Below, one piece after another: positions 1-4,515 of a DNA stretch of 5,479 nt. Source of the stretch: Nanobdellati archaeon (GTDB lineage: Archaea; SpSt-1190); the NCBI GenBank assembly GCA_015522095.1, contig WAMX01000017.1, positions 1 to 5,479 of the forward strand, given 5' to 3'. The notes beneath the pieces are model-generated. The model saw only the letters and a list, made by a program, of their open reading frames with translations, made no database searches and was not told the DNA's origin. The first letter of the stretch is position 1; every line of letters starts with the position of its first letter. The position numbers and the translations under genes are program-made.

Positions 1-96
1 GTTCACGGCATCCTCCTGATCGGTGACAGTGTGGTCCCAGTCGACCACAACCCACCGCTCTCCATCCTCGCGGGTGTACCCCGGAAACTGATACAT
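1..96 (-). CDS. Unrecognised protein, 5' end only
   Basis: An open frame reads off the left edge of the window on the minus strand. From ATG at 96 the visible part is 32 codons, beginning MYQFPGYTREDGERW and continuing VVVDWDHTVTDQEDAVN. A second in-frame ATG at 105 would add MLE. I prefer 96 because a minus-strand A/T box (117-125) lies at the distance used by the other promoters here, while nothing TATA-like sits at that distance from 105. The stretch VVVDWDHTV loosely fits HAD-superfamily motif I (hydrophobic strand, then DxDxT), but 32 residues cannot establish the family. It is transcribed divergently from the FNR-like gene and could share regulation through the palindrome at 152-167. 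That this is a real gene is fairly likely; its function is unknown. Confidence 0.5.
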   Translation of the reverse strand, partial: MYQFPGYTREDGERWVVVDWDHTVTDQEDAVN

Positions 97-116
97 CTCT
101 AACATTCCTGCAATCC

Positions 117-125
117 CCTTAATAA
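117..125 (-). promoter_or_regulatory. Probable TATA box of the leftmost minus-strand gene
   Basis: On the minus strand these bases read TTATTAAGG. The TTATTAAG core lies about 25 nt upstream of the ATG at 96, within 1 nt of the spacing in the other promoters. The match is weaker than the others because of the trailing GG. Confidence 0.4.
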
Positions 126-151
126 GCCTTTCGATTTACGACTTATGACGA

Positions 152-167
152 TTAGACAGATGTCTAA
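152..167. promoter_or_regulatory. Perfect inverted repeat, candidate operator
   Basis: TTAGACA-GA-TGTCTAA is a perfect 7-bp inverted repeat with a 2-nt centre. It ends 7 bp before the TATA box of the FNR-like gene (175-182) and lies 26 bp upstream of the minus-strand TATA box. Its size, A/T-rich ends and position beside the BRE/TATA suit a site for a dimeric winged-helix regulator (MarR-, DtxR- or PadR-like). The regulator is not in the window and the role is inferred from position and symmetry only. Confidence 0.55.
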
Positions 168-174
168 CTAAACC

Positions 175-182
175 CTTTTATG
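175..182 (+). promoter_or_regulatory. TATA box of FNR-like oxidoreductase gene
   Basis: CTTTTATG at -28 to -21 relative to the ATG at 203. Predicted initiation about 25 bp downstream of the box centre falls on the start codon, which implies a leaderless mRNA. Confidence 0.6.
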
Positions 183-202
183 CGCCTGCCGCAATGCCTT
201 GC

Positions 203-826
203 ATGAAGGGCAGGATCGCATCCATGATATGGCAGAGCCGTGACACACTTTACCTCATAATCCGCCTTGAGGAGGAGCTTCCCCTCGAGGGCACCCAGTT
301 CATAAAGCTCACATACCGGGGCGTGACGAGGGCATACACCTGCTGCAACCCCGGGCCCTCCGACACCCTGGAGCTTTTCATCCGGCTCAAGGAGGGCGGG
401 AAGATGAGCGGGCTGCTTGAGAGTGCAAGGCCGGGCGAGGAGGTGGAGGTGGAAGGACCCTTCACGGAGGCGCGCATTGAGGGCGAGAGGCTGCTCCTGC
501 TCGCGGGCGGCTCGGGGCTCGCCGCTTTCATGTCCCTGCTCCGCCGAAATGAGCTTGGTGGCGGCCGGGACATTGCCCTCTTTGTCAGCGCGCACCGGAT
601 GGTTGAGGTGGGTTTCCCCGGCGAGCTCCTCCGGATGAAAAACACCAAGGTGGTCATCACCCTCACCCGCGAGAAGGGCGAGTTCGAGCACGGGCACCTG
701 AGCAGGGAGATGGTGGAGAAACACACGGACCTCGACAGGACCATCTACATCTGCGGCCCCAGGGGATTCTCATCCGCGCTGAAAGAGCAGTTCGAGGACA
801 GGAAGCCGCACGTGCTCTCCTGGTAG
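203..826 (+). CDS. Ferredoxin-NADP reductase-like FAD/NAD(P)-binding oxidoreductase
   Basis: A 207-aa protein with the two-domain layout of the ferredoxin-NADP reductase superfamily. The N-terminal FAD-binding barrel has RAYT at residues 43-46 (the family's RxYS/T flavin motif) and GGKMS at 65-69 (flavin phosphate region). The C-terminal nucleotide-binding domain starts with LLLLAGGSGLAAF (97-109) and ends with the YICGP signature (182-186). It has no [2Fe-2S] cysteine cluster and no membrane segment, so it looks like a stand-alone soluble reductase; its electron partner is not visible. Family members are usually somewhat longer. Oddities are Ala where the family usually has Pro after the GxG loop, and two cysteines (C47, C48) directly after the flavin motif. 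ATG 203 is preferred to ATG 194 because it lies 28 nt from the TATA box start; neither has an SD. The family call is strong; the substrate is unknown. Confidence 0.85.
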   Translation: MKGRIASMIWQSRDTLYLIIRLEEELPLEGTQFIKLTYRGVTRAYTCCNPGPSDTLELFIRLKEGGKMSGLLESARPGEEVEVEGPFTEARIEGERLLLLAGGSGLAAFMSLLRRNELGGGRDIALFVSAHRMVEVGFPGELLRMKNTKVVITLTREKGEFEHGHLSREMVEKHTDLDRTIYICGPRGFSSALKEQFEDRKPHVLSW

Positions 827-835
827 CTCGTAAGT

Positions 836-843
836 GTTATAAT
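836..843 (+). promoter_or_regulatory. TATA box of the eL43-Rpo12-prefoldin operon
   Basis: GTTATAAT at -28 to -21 from the ATG at 864. It lies in the 37-bp gap after the FNR-like gene, so the operon has its own promoter and its first mRNA codon should be at or next to the 5' end. Confidence 0.65.
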
Positions 844-863
844 CGTTCTCCCTTCAGCATAGC

Positions 864-1076
864 ATGGGCGCCATATCCTTCATAAAATCCCTGCTGAAAT
901 TCGCGTTCTATCTCGCGCTTGCCGGTGGCATCGCGTATGGCGTGTACTGGGGGCAGCAAACCGGAGCATTTTTAAAAGCGCTTGAGTGGCTTTCAGGCCA
1001 GGACCCCCTGCTGCTGGTGATAATATCCGTGGTGGGTCTGATGGGCATCGCGATAATTGCAAGTGTGGTGACTTAA
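864..1076 (+). CDS. Small two-helix membrane protein leading the ribosomal operon
   Basis: A 70-aa protein I do not recognise. It has a short basic amphipathic start (K8, K12), a first membrane helix at about residues 13-30, a polar loop of roughly 17 residues (QQTGAFLKALEWLSGQD) and a second helix at about 48-68 ending at the C-terminus. No signal-peptidase site, cysteines or metal motifs are evident. It is too long, and has one helix too many, for a typical archaeal Sec61-beta. It is very likely a real gene: a TATA box is correctly placed for a leaderless start, and its TAA stop abuts the ATG of eL43 with no gap, while its 3' end supplies the eL43 SD. The position suggests co-expression with the translation and transcription machinery, but no function can be assigned. 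Confidence 0.75.
   Translation: MGAISFIKSLLKFAFYLALAGGIAYGVYWGQQTGAFLKALEWLSGQDPLLLVIISVVGLMGIAIIASVVT
1067..1071 (+). promoter_or_regulatory. Shine-Dalgarno site of eL43
   Basis: GGTGA lies 5 nt before ATG 1077, inside the last codons of the upstream membrane-protein gene. It matches the archaeal 16S 3'-end complement GGAGGTGAT. Confidence 0.7.
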
Positions 1077-1289
1077 ATGCCAAGGGAGAAGCTCAAGACG
1101 GTCAAGAGGTTTGGCGTCAGGTACGGGCTCAAGCCCCGCCGCAGGCTGGACGAAATAGAGCGCGGCTACCGCGGCAAGCGCCTCAAGTGCAGGGAGTGCG
1201 GCGAGCAGAGGGTAAAGAGGGTTATGGCTGGCGTGTGGAAGTGCTCCAAGTGCGGAACCAAGTTCGCGGGAGATGCATACAGGGTGTGA
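1077..1289 (+). CDS. rpl37ae: Large-subunit ribosomal protein eL43 (L37Ae)
   Basis: A 70-aa basic protein matching eL43, a zinc-ribbon protein of the archaeal/eukaryotic large ribosomal subunit. The N-terminal rRNA-binding segment carries the family's RFGVRYG block (residues 11-17). The zinc ribbon uses C38-x2-C41 and C56-x2-C59, with the family's VWKCSKC and FAGDAY blocks around and after the second pair. All four zinc ligands are present and the length is at the short end of the family. Translation starts directly after the upstream TAA with a GGTGA site 5 nt away, so coupling to the preceding gene is likely. Neighbouring genes for Rpo12 and prefoldin beta are a familiar archaeal association, which supports the identity. 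Confidence 0.95.
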   Translation: MPREKLKTVKRFGVRYGLKPRRRLDEIERGYRGKRLKCRECGEQRVKRVMAGVWKCSKCGTKFAGDAYRV

Positions 1290-1290
1290 T
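1283..1290 (+). promoter_or_regulatory. Shine-Dalgarno site of Rpo12 overlapping the eL43 stop
   Basis: GGTGTGAT precedes ATG 1295 by 4 nt and contains the eL43 stop TGA (1287-1289). It supports ATG 1295 over the in-frame GTG at 1286, which lies inside this motif. Confidence 0.55.
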
Positions 1291-1294
1291 TGTC

Positions 1295-1435
1295 ATGGGA
1301 AATTACAGGTGCCTAAAGTGCGGGAAGGTCGTGCAGGTTGACCTCAGGTATGAGAAGGTCAGGTGCCCCTTCTGCGGGAACAAGGTGCTTGTCAAGGTAA
1401 GACCACCCGTGATAAAGCGCCTTAAGGCGAGGTGA
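1295..1435 (+). CDS. rpoP: DNA-directed RNA polymerase subunit Rpo12 (RpoP)
   Basis: A 46-aa protein equivalent to eukaryotic Rpb12, a small zinc subunit that helps hold the Rpo3/Rpo10/Rpo11 assembly platform of archaeal RNA polymerase together. The zinc site is C6-x2-C9 and C24-x2-C27 (YRCLKCGK and RCPFCGNK). The basic C-terminal tail, PPVIKRLKAR, matches the family ending, including the normal length of about 45-50 residues. The frame stays open far upstream, back to 986, but that part merely overlaps the genes before it. The start is set by the SD and by the family N-terminus, a few residues before CxxC. It sits between eL43 and prefoldin beta, with 5 nt before it and 4 nt after. Confidence 0.95.
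   Translation: MGNYRCLKCGKVVQVDLRYEKVRCPFCGNKVLVKVRPPVIKRLKAR
1429..1435 (+). promoter_or_regulatory. Shine-Dalgarno site of prefoldin beta containing the rpoP stop
   Basis: GAGGTGA ends 4 nt before ATG 1440 and its final TGA is the rpoP stop codon. A ribosome terminating on rpoP sits directly on the next initiation site. Confidence 0.75.
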
Positions 1436-1439
1436 GGAT

Positions 1440-1766
1440 ATGGAAGAGAAGATGAGCCCCCAGCAGAGGTACGCGCTCACACAGGTCAACATATACCAGC
1501 AGCAGATGCAGGTGCTCATATCCCAGAGGCAGCAGATTGAGCTCCAGCTCAAGGAGCTTGAGGTTGCAAGGGAGGAGCTGGAGAAGGAGCAGGTTGATGA
1601 GGTGTTCAAGGCCATCGGGCCGGCACTCATAAAGAAGAAGAAGGCGGATGTGCTCAGGGATCTCGAGGAAGCGAAGCAGAAGCTTGAGACCCGCATCGCC
1701 TCAATAAAGTCGCAGGAGAAGAAGCTCAACGATAAGATAAAGGAGCTCAGCGCGAAGCTGGGGTGA
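1440..1766 (+). CDS. pfdB: Prefoldin subunit beta
   Basis: A 108-aa beta subunit of the hexameric (alpha2beta4) prefoldin chaperone, which captures unfolded proteins between coiled-coil tentacles and passes them to the thermosome. Residues about 5-50 form the N-terminal coiled coil, rich in Gln and Glu (QQRYALTQVNIYQQQMQVL). The central VDEVFKAIGPALIKKKK (about 52-68) is the family's beta-hairpin block, followed by a second coiled coil to the end with heptad-spaced Leu, Ile and Lys. Length is slightly below the usual 115-120 residues, the tips being short. The SD supports ATG 1440. Placement after Rpo12 agrees with known archaeal gene order; the alpha subunit is not in the window. Confidence 0.95.
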   Translation: MEEKMSPQQRYALTQVNIYQQQMQVLISQRQQIELQLKELEVAREELEKEQVDEVFKAIGPALIKKKKADVLRDLEEAKQKLETRIASIKSQEKKLNDKIKELSAKLG

Positions 1767-1767
1767 T
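1760..1767 (+). promoter_or_regulatory. Strong Shine-Dalgarno site of UPF0147 containing the pfdB stop
   Basis: GGGGTGAT has a full GGTGAT match to the 16S tail, ends 3 nt before ATG 1771, and contains the prefoldin beta stop TGA (1764-1766). Confidence 0.75.
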
Positions 1768-1770
1768 TGG

Positions 1771-2025
1771 ATGGGTGAGCTTGACGAGGCCATTGAAATC
1801 CTCGAATCGGTTGTGGAGGACACCTCCGTGCCGCGCAACATAAGGGATGTTTGTGGGAACGCGATACGGCGGCTCACGAAGGAGGACGAGAAGCTCCACA
1901 TACGAATCGGCGCGGCAATATCCATGCTTGATGAGCTGAGCCAGGATCCCAATCTCCCGTTCCACATCCGCACGCATATCTGGGAGGCGGCAAGCCTGCT
2001 TGAGACCGCTTCGTCGAGCAGGTAA
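1771..2025 (+). CDS. UPF0147 family protein
   Basis: An 84-aa, probably all-helical, acidic protein of the archaeal UPF0147 family, whose function is not established. Diagnostic blocks are VEDTSVPRNIR (residues 15-25), the middle helix IRIGAAISMLDELS (44-57) and DPNLPFHIRTHIWEA (59-73). The two Pro-centred turns followed by helices give the look of a short HEAT-like repeat pair, which would suit a protein-protein role; this is inference. It is the last gene of the operon, 4 nt after prefoldin beta and reached through a strong SD carrying the pfdB stop. The usual family length is about 85-95 residues, so it is complete. Confidence 0.88.
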   Translation: MGELDEAIEILESVVEDTSVPRNIRDVCGNAIRRLTKEDEKLHIRIGAAISMLDELSQDPNLPFHIRTHIWEAASLLETASSSR

Positions 2026-2027
2026 AA

Positions 2028-2035
2028 ACATTAAT
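2028..2035 (+). promoter_or_regulatory. TATA box of sepF
   Basis: ACATTAAT at -28 to -21 from ATG 2056, preceded by an A-rich BRE-like stretch (GGTAAAA). It falls just after the UPF0147 stop, so sepF and the ZPR1 gene form a new transcription unit. Confidence 0.6.
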
Positions 2036-2055
2036 ACTGTGCGGGGTGTATCTTG

Positions 2056-2391
2056 ATGGTGTTAGGTATGGTTAGAGGATTATTCAAACAGCAGGATTCG
2101 CAGGAGGAGATAGTGGAAGCGCAGATTGCGCGCGAGGTTACCCCCCGGCTCAAGCTGCGGCTCATGGTCCTTGAAAGGTATGTGGACCTCGAGAAGGTCC
2201 TGTCCCACTTCCGGAAGGGGGACGCGGTGGTTGTGCTCAAAATCTCACCGCTGCGGGACAAAGACATGGGCGAGCTGAAGAAGGCGGTGGACAGGCTGAA
2301 GACGCACTGCGAGGTGACGGGCTCGGACCTGGCAGCGCTGGATGACAACTGGCTCGTCCTCGTGCCACCAGTGGTTGAAATTGCGCGGTAA
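2056..2391 (+). CDS. sepF: SepF-like cell division protein
   Basis: A 111-aa protein matching archaeal SepF (DUF552), the membrane anchor that links FtsZ filaments to the cytoplasmic face of the division site. The N-terminus MVLGMVRGLFKQQ (1-13) is the expected short amphipathic membrane-targeting helix. A variable charged linker follows to about residue 27. The SepF core runs from about 28 to 111: KVLSHFRKGDAVVVLKISPLRD (47-68), a helix with LKKAVDRLK (74-82), then TGSDLAALDD (88-97) and the closing strand LVLVPPVVEIAR. ATG 2056 is preferred to TTG 2053 and to the in-frame ATG 2068 because it is 28 nt from the TATA box and keeps the targeting helix. GGGG TG at 2043-2048 could also act as an SD. 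It is short for the family because the linker is reduced. FtsZ is not in the window. Confidence 0.87.
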   Translation: MVLGMVRGLFKQQDSQEEIVEAQIAREVTPRLKLRLMVLERYVDLEKVLSHFRKGDAVVVLKISPLRDKDMGELKKAVDRLKTHCEVTGSDLAALDDNWLVLVPPVVEIAR

Positions 2392-2845
2392 GCTTCCCTG
2401 TCCGGTCTGCGGAAAGCCCCTCCACTTTTCCATTCTTGAGAAGGTCGATTTTGTTGGGGAGGGCGTGACGCTCTTTGCATTCAGCTGTGAATGCGGCTAT
2501 CGCGGGGCGGACACCTTCCCGGAGAAGACCCACGGTCCCCGCCGGCTCGTGTACAGGGTGGGGAGCCTCAACACTCTTGTTGCCCGCAGCTCCACCGCAA
2601 CCGTGCGCATACCCGAGATTGGCGCGGAGATAAAGCCCGGTCCAGCTGCAACCGGGTACATCACCACGGTGGAGGGCATACTGCGCAGGATCAGGGAGAG
2701 GTTTCCACAGGAAAAAAAGGTTGACGAGCTCCTTGCCGGAAGGCCGTTCACGCTTGTGCTTGACGACCCAAATGGCGCCAGCGCCATCGATTCCGGCGAT
2801 GTTGAGATTATTGCTCTCAATGATAAGAATGCTTTTAAACCGTAA
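2375..2845 (+). CDS. ZPR1-related zinc-finger protein
   Basis: A protein of about 156 aa matching the archaeal ZPR1-related family, counterparts of eukaryotic ZPR1, a zinc-finger protein tied to eEF1A folding; the archaeal role is not settled. The zinc site is C9-PV-C12 and C38-E-C40-G with YRGADTFP after it, the family's CxxC/CxCGYR arrangement. A beta-rich domain follows (about residues 56-95), then helices with ILRRIRERFPQ and a closing DDPNGASAI block typical of ZPR1 domains. The start is uncertain. ATG 2342 is possible, but its first dozen residues overlap the conserved sepF C-terminus and look like shadow coding. TTG 2375 gives MKLRGKLPCPVCGK, a natural family N-terminus with a 17-nt overlap with sepF; TTG 2381 is another option. 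No good SD is visible, so translation is probably coupled to sepF. Confidence 0.85.
   Translation: MKLRGKLPCPVCGKPLHFSILEKVDFVGEGVTLFAFSCECGYRGADTFPEKTHGPRRLVYRVGSLNTLVARSSTATVRIPEIGAEIKPGPAATGYITTVEGILRRIRERFPQEKKVDELLAGRPFTLVLDDPNGASAIDSGDVEIIALNDKNAFKP
2832..2839 (+). promoter_or_regulatory. TATA box of the TBP gene
   Basis: CTTTTAAA at -28 to -21 from GTG 2860. The box lies within the last codons of the ZPR1 gene. It is a near-consensus archaeal TATA box and fixes the GTG as a leaderless start. Confidence 0.65.
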
Positions 2846-2859
2846 CACCTAGGTTTCCT

Positions 2860-3417
2860 GTGGAGCCGACCTACGATGTGCAAAATGTTGTCGTGACGGG
2901 CAAAATGGCGGACAAACTGAATCTTCTGGAAATCTATGACAAAGTTCCTGGCAGCGTTTACGAGCCGGGGAAATTCCCCGCCCTCCGCATAAAGCGGTTT
3001 GGCGTGGGCTTCCTTCTCTACAGCTCCGGGAACTTTGTGTGCAGCGGCGCGCGCAGCACCGAGTTTGCGAGGGAAAAGGTCGCGCAGCTCGTTGCGCTCC
3101 TCCGCGAGAACGGTGTTGATGTCACGGACCCCGAGATTGAAGTCCGCAACATTGTCGTCAGCGTGGACCTGAACAAGAGCCTCCGGCTGCACGAGCTTGC
3201 CTATGCCATCCCGGATGCCGAGTACGATCCCGAGGCGTTCCCGGGAATGAAGCTGAGGAAGGGCTCGACAAGGATACTCATATTCCGCACGGGCAAGGCC
3301 ATCATTCCCGGCCTCCGAACCATCGAGGAGATTGAAGACACGATAAGCTGGCTGAACAGCACCCTCGAGTCCGCGGAGAAGGAGGTCGATTCCTTCAAGC
3401 GCCCAAGCTTTCAATGA
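2860..3417 (+). CDS. tbp: TATA-box-binding protein (TBP), divergent
   Basis: A 185-aa general transcription factor that binds and bends TATA boxes and recruits TFB and RNA polymerase. The two saddle repeats are at about residues 7-85 and 93-169, starting VQNVVVTG and VRNIVVSV, with the DNA-contacting Asn and following Val kept in both. YEPGKFPAL (34-42) and YDPEAFPGM (122-130) are the paired strand blocks; the second keeps acidic residues at the TFB-contact position. Departures from typical TBPs: the loop between the two intercalating aromatics is two residues shorter in both repeats; the aromatics are F39/Y54 and F127/F142 (one Phe to Tyr); the TGAK motif is SGAR in repeat 1 and PGLR in repeat 2. 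The start is GTG, leaderless, with no SD. It overlaps trpS by 23 bp at the 3' ends. It could be the sole TBP of a divergent lineage or a specialised paralogue. Confidence 0.9.
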   Translation: MEPTYDVQNVVVTGKMADKLNLLEIYDKVPGSVYEPGKFPALRIKRFGVGFLLYSSGNFVCSGARSTEFAREKVAQLVALLRENGVDVTDPEIEVRNIVVSVDLNKSLRLHELAYAIPDAEYDPEAFPGMKLRKGSTRILIFRTGKAIIPGLRTIEEIEDTISWLNSTLESAEKEVDSFKRPSFQ

Positions 3418-4465
3418 GCTCCTCGAGCCCTGGCACAAACCTCTTTACCTTCTTCCTTGCCTTCTCCCTTTCTTCCTGATGCCTCTGGAGGAGCTCCCAC
3501 ACCTCTTCGAGCAGCAGCTTCTTGTTCTCCCCTGAAAGCATCTCCCCCCGCCTGCACTTCTCGACGATGTCGTCCCTCCCGAAGAAGACCTTCTGATACC
3601 TGCACACCACGCAGACCTCGGTGCGGCACCCGAGCCGCCTGTGCTCCTCCACCGTGTCCCTGCCGCCGGTGAAGGCGTTCCATATCTTTTTCTTCAGCTC
3701 GTCATAACTGTCCGTTGTGAATATCCCTGTCTCGGGCTTTGACGAGCTCATCTTTCCCCCCTGCAGCCCGGGTATGAACTTGCTGAGTATGTCTCCCGGC
3801 TTCTTGAGCCCCACCTTCTCTGCGACATCCCGCGTGAGCTTCACAAACACGTCCTGGTCCGCCCCTATTGGGACCAGCACGGGCTTTCCAGTTTTCAGCG
3901 TCGGGTAAAGTATGTGCGCTGCCTGCATTGCTGGATAGAACTGTATGCCCACGTTTGTCTCGCCCGTGAACCCCATCGCGGAGCGGACGGTGTTCGCCGT
4001 CATGTGCGAGGAAATCTCCACCGCCAGGTTGTACAGTTCCTGCTCCATATTCACGAGGTCCATCACCACCTTTGTCCTCTTCGGGTCAAAGCCAATTGCA
4101 ATTATGTCCAGCAGGTTCTCGTAGTCCATCCGGAGCACGTGCTCCTTCCCCAGGCCGCGGGCAAGCAGCTTCTCATCATCGCTGAAGGGGATGAACACAT
4201 CCGCCCCGAACTTCTCCTGAAGGAACTTCACAAACTTGAAGAGCTCGAGGTGGGCGAGGTGCATGCGCATGCTGGGTCCCCTGCCACTCACTATGGCAAA
4301 CTCCCCCTCAATCAGCCTGTCCAGGTCCCTGTGCGCAAAGAAGAGCTGGGGCACGAGCCGGTGCCCTATTTTCTTCGCGAGCCCTTCATCTATAAGCCTG
4401 ACCCCGAACTCCCTGACGAGCTTCTCGTAATCCACGTCCGTGGCTTCATAAGCATTCACAGGCAT
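3395..4465 (-). CDS. trpS: Tryptophan-tRNA ligase (TrpRS)
   Basis: A 356-aa class I synthetase of the archaeal/eukaryotic TrpRS type, which charges tRNA-Trp using ATP. The N-terminal DVDYEKLVREFGV (10-22) is family-typical. The Rossmann domain holds SGRGPSMRMHLAHL (60-73), whose HLAH is the HIGH motif with Ala for the usual Gly. GADQD (201-205) is near the Trp/ATP pocket, and GGKMSSSKPET (236-246) is an intact KMSKS loop. The C-terminal anticodon-binding part begins around FTGGRDTVEEHRRLG (265-279) and contains cysteines C280, C285, C288 and C304 that could form a metal site. ATG 4465 is chosen over the GTG at 4501: it lies exactly 28 nt from the TATA box and gives the usual N-terminus. The gene is divergent from the ZIP gene and convergent with tbp. 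Confidence 0.94.
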   Translation of the reverse strand: MPVNAYEATDVDYEKLVREFGVRLIDEGLAKKIGHRLVPQLFFAHRDLDRLIEGEFAIVSGRGPSMRMHLAHLELFKFVKFLQEKFGADVFIPFSDDEKLLARGLGKEHVLRMDYENLLDIIAIGFDPKRTKVVMDLVNMEQELYNLAVEISSHMTANTVRSAMGFTGETNVGIQFYPAMQAAHILYPTLKTGKPVLVPIGADQDVFVKLTRDVAEKVGLKKPGDILSKFIPGLQGGKMSSSKPETGIFTTDSYDELKKKIWNAFTGGRDTVEEHRRLGCRTEVCVVCRYQKVFFGRDDIVEKCRRGEMLSGENKKLLLEEVWELLQRHQEEREKARKKVKRFVPGLEELIESLGA

Positions 4466-4485
4466 GCTTACCCCAGTGCCGCACA

Positions 4486-4493
4486 TTTTTAAT
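4486..4493 (-). promoter_or_regulatory. TATA box of trpS
   Basis: On the minus strand this reads ATTAAAAA, at -28 to -21 from ATG 4465. It predicts a leaderless mRNA and excludes the upstream GTG at 4501, which lies before the promoter. Confidence 0.65.
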
Positions 4494-4515
4494 GGTTGCA
4501 CAGCCTATGCGCAGG

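Noticed and set aside
126..153. Imperfect direct repeat of CGATT with flanking TACGAC/GACAG
   Set aside because: Only five matching bases; no symmetry or spacing that marks a binding site.
164..724. 186-codon minus-strand frame opposite the FNR-like gene
   Set aside because: The forward frame carries clear FAD and NAD(P) motifs; the reverse frame shows none and would cross the FNR promoter.
986..1294. Long open frame upstream of and continuous with rpoP (149 codons in all)
   Set aside because: It only overlaps the membrane-protein and eL43 genes in another frame and has no family features; the SD and CxxC spacing place the real rpoP start at 1295.
2497..3438. 313-codon open frame on the minus strand opposite the ZPR1 and tbp genes
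   Set aside because: It is the antisense of two well-recognised genes, has no recognisable domain, and is explained by GC-rich codon bias.
3914..4492. 192-codon plus-strand frame opposite trpS
   Set aside because: Shadow of the trpS coding strand; the His-rich composition comes from reverse-complemented codons.
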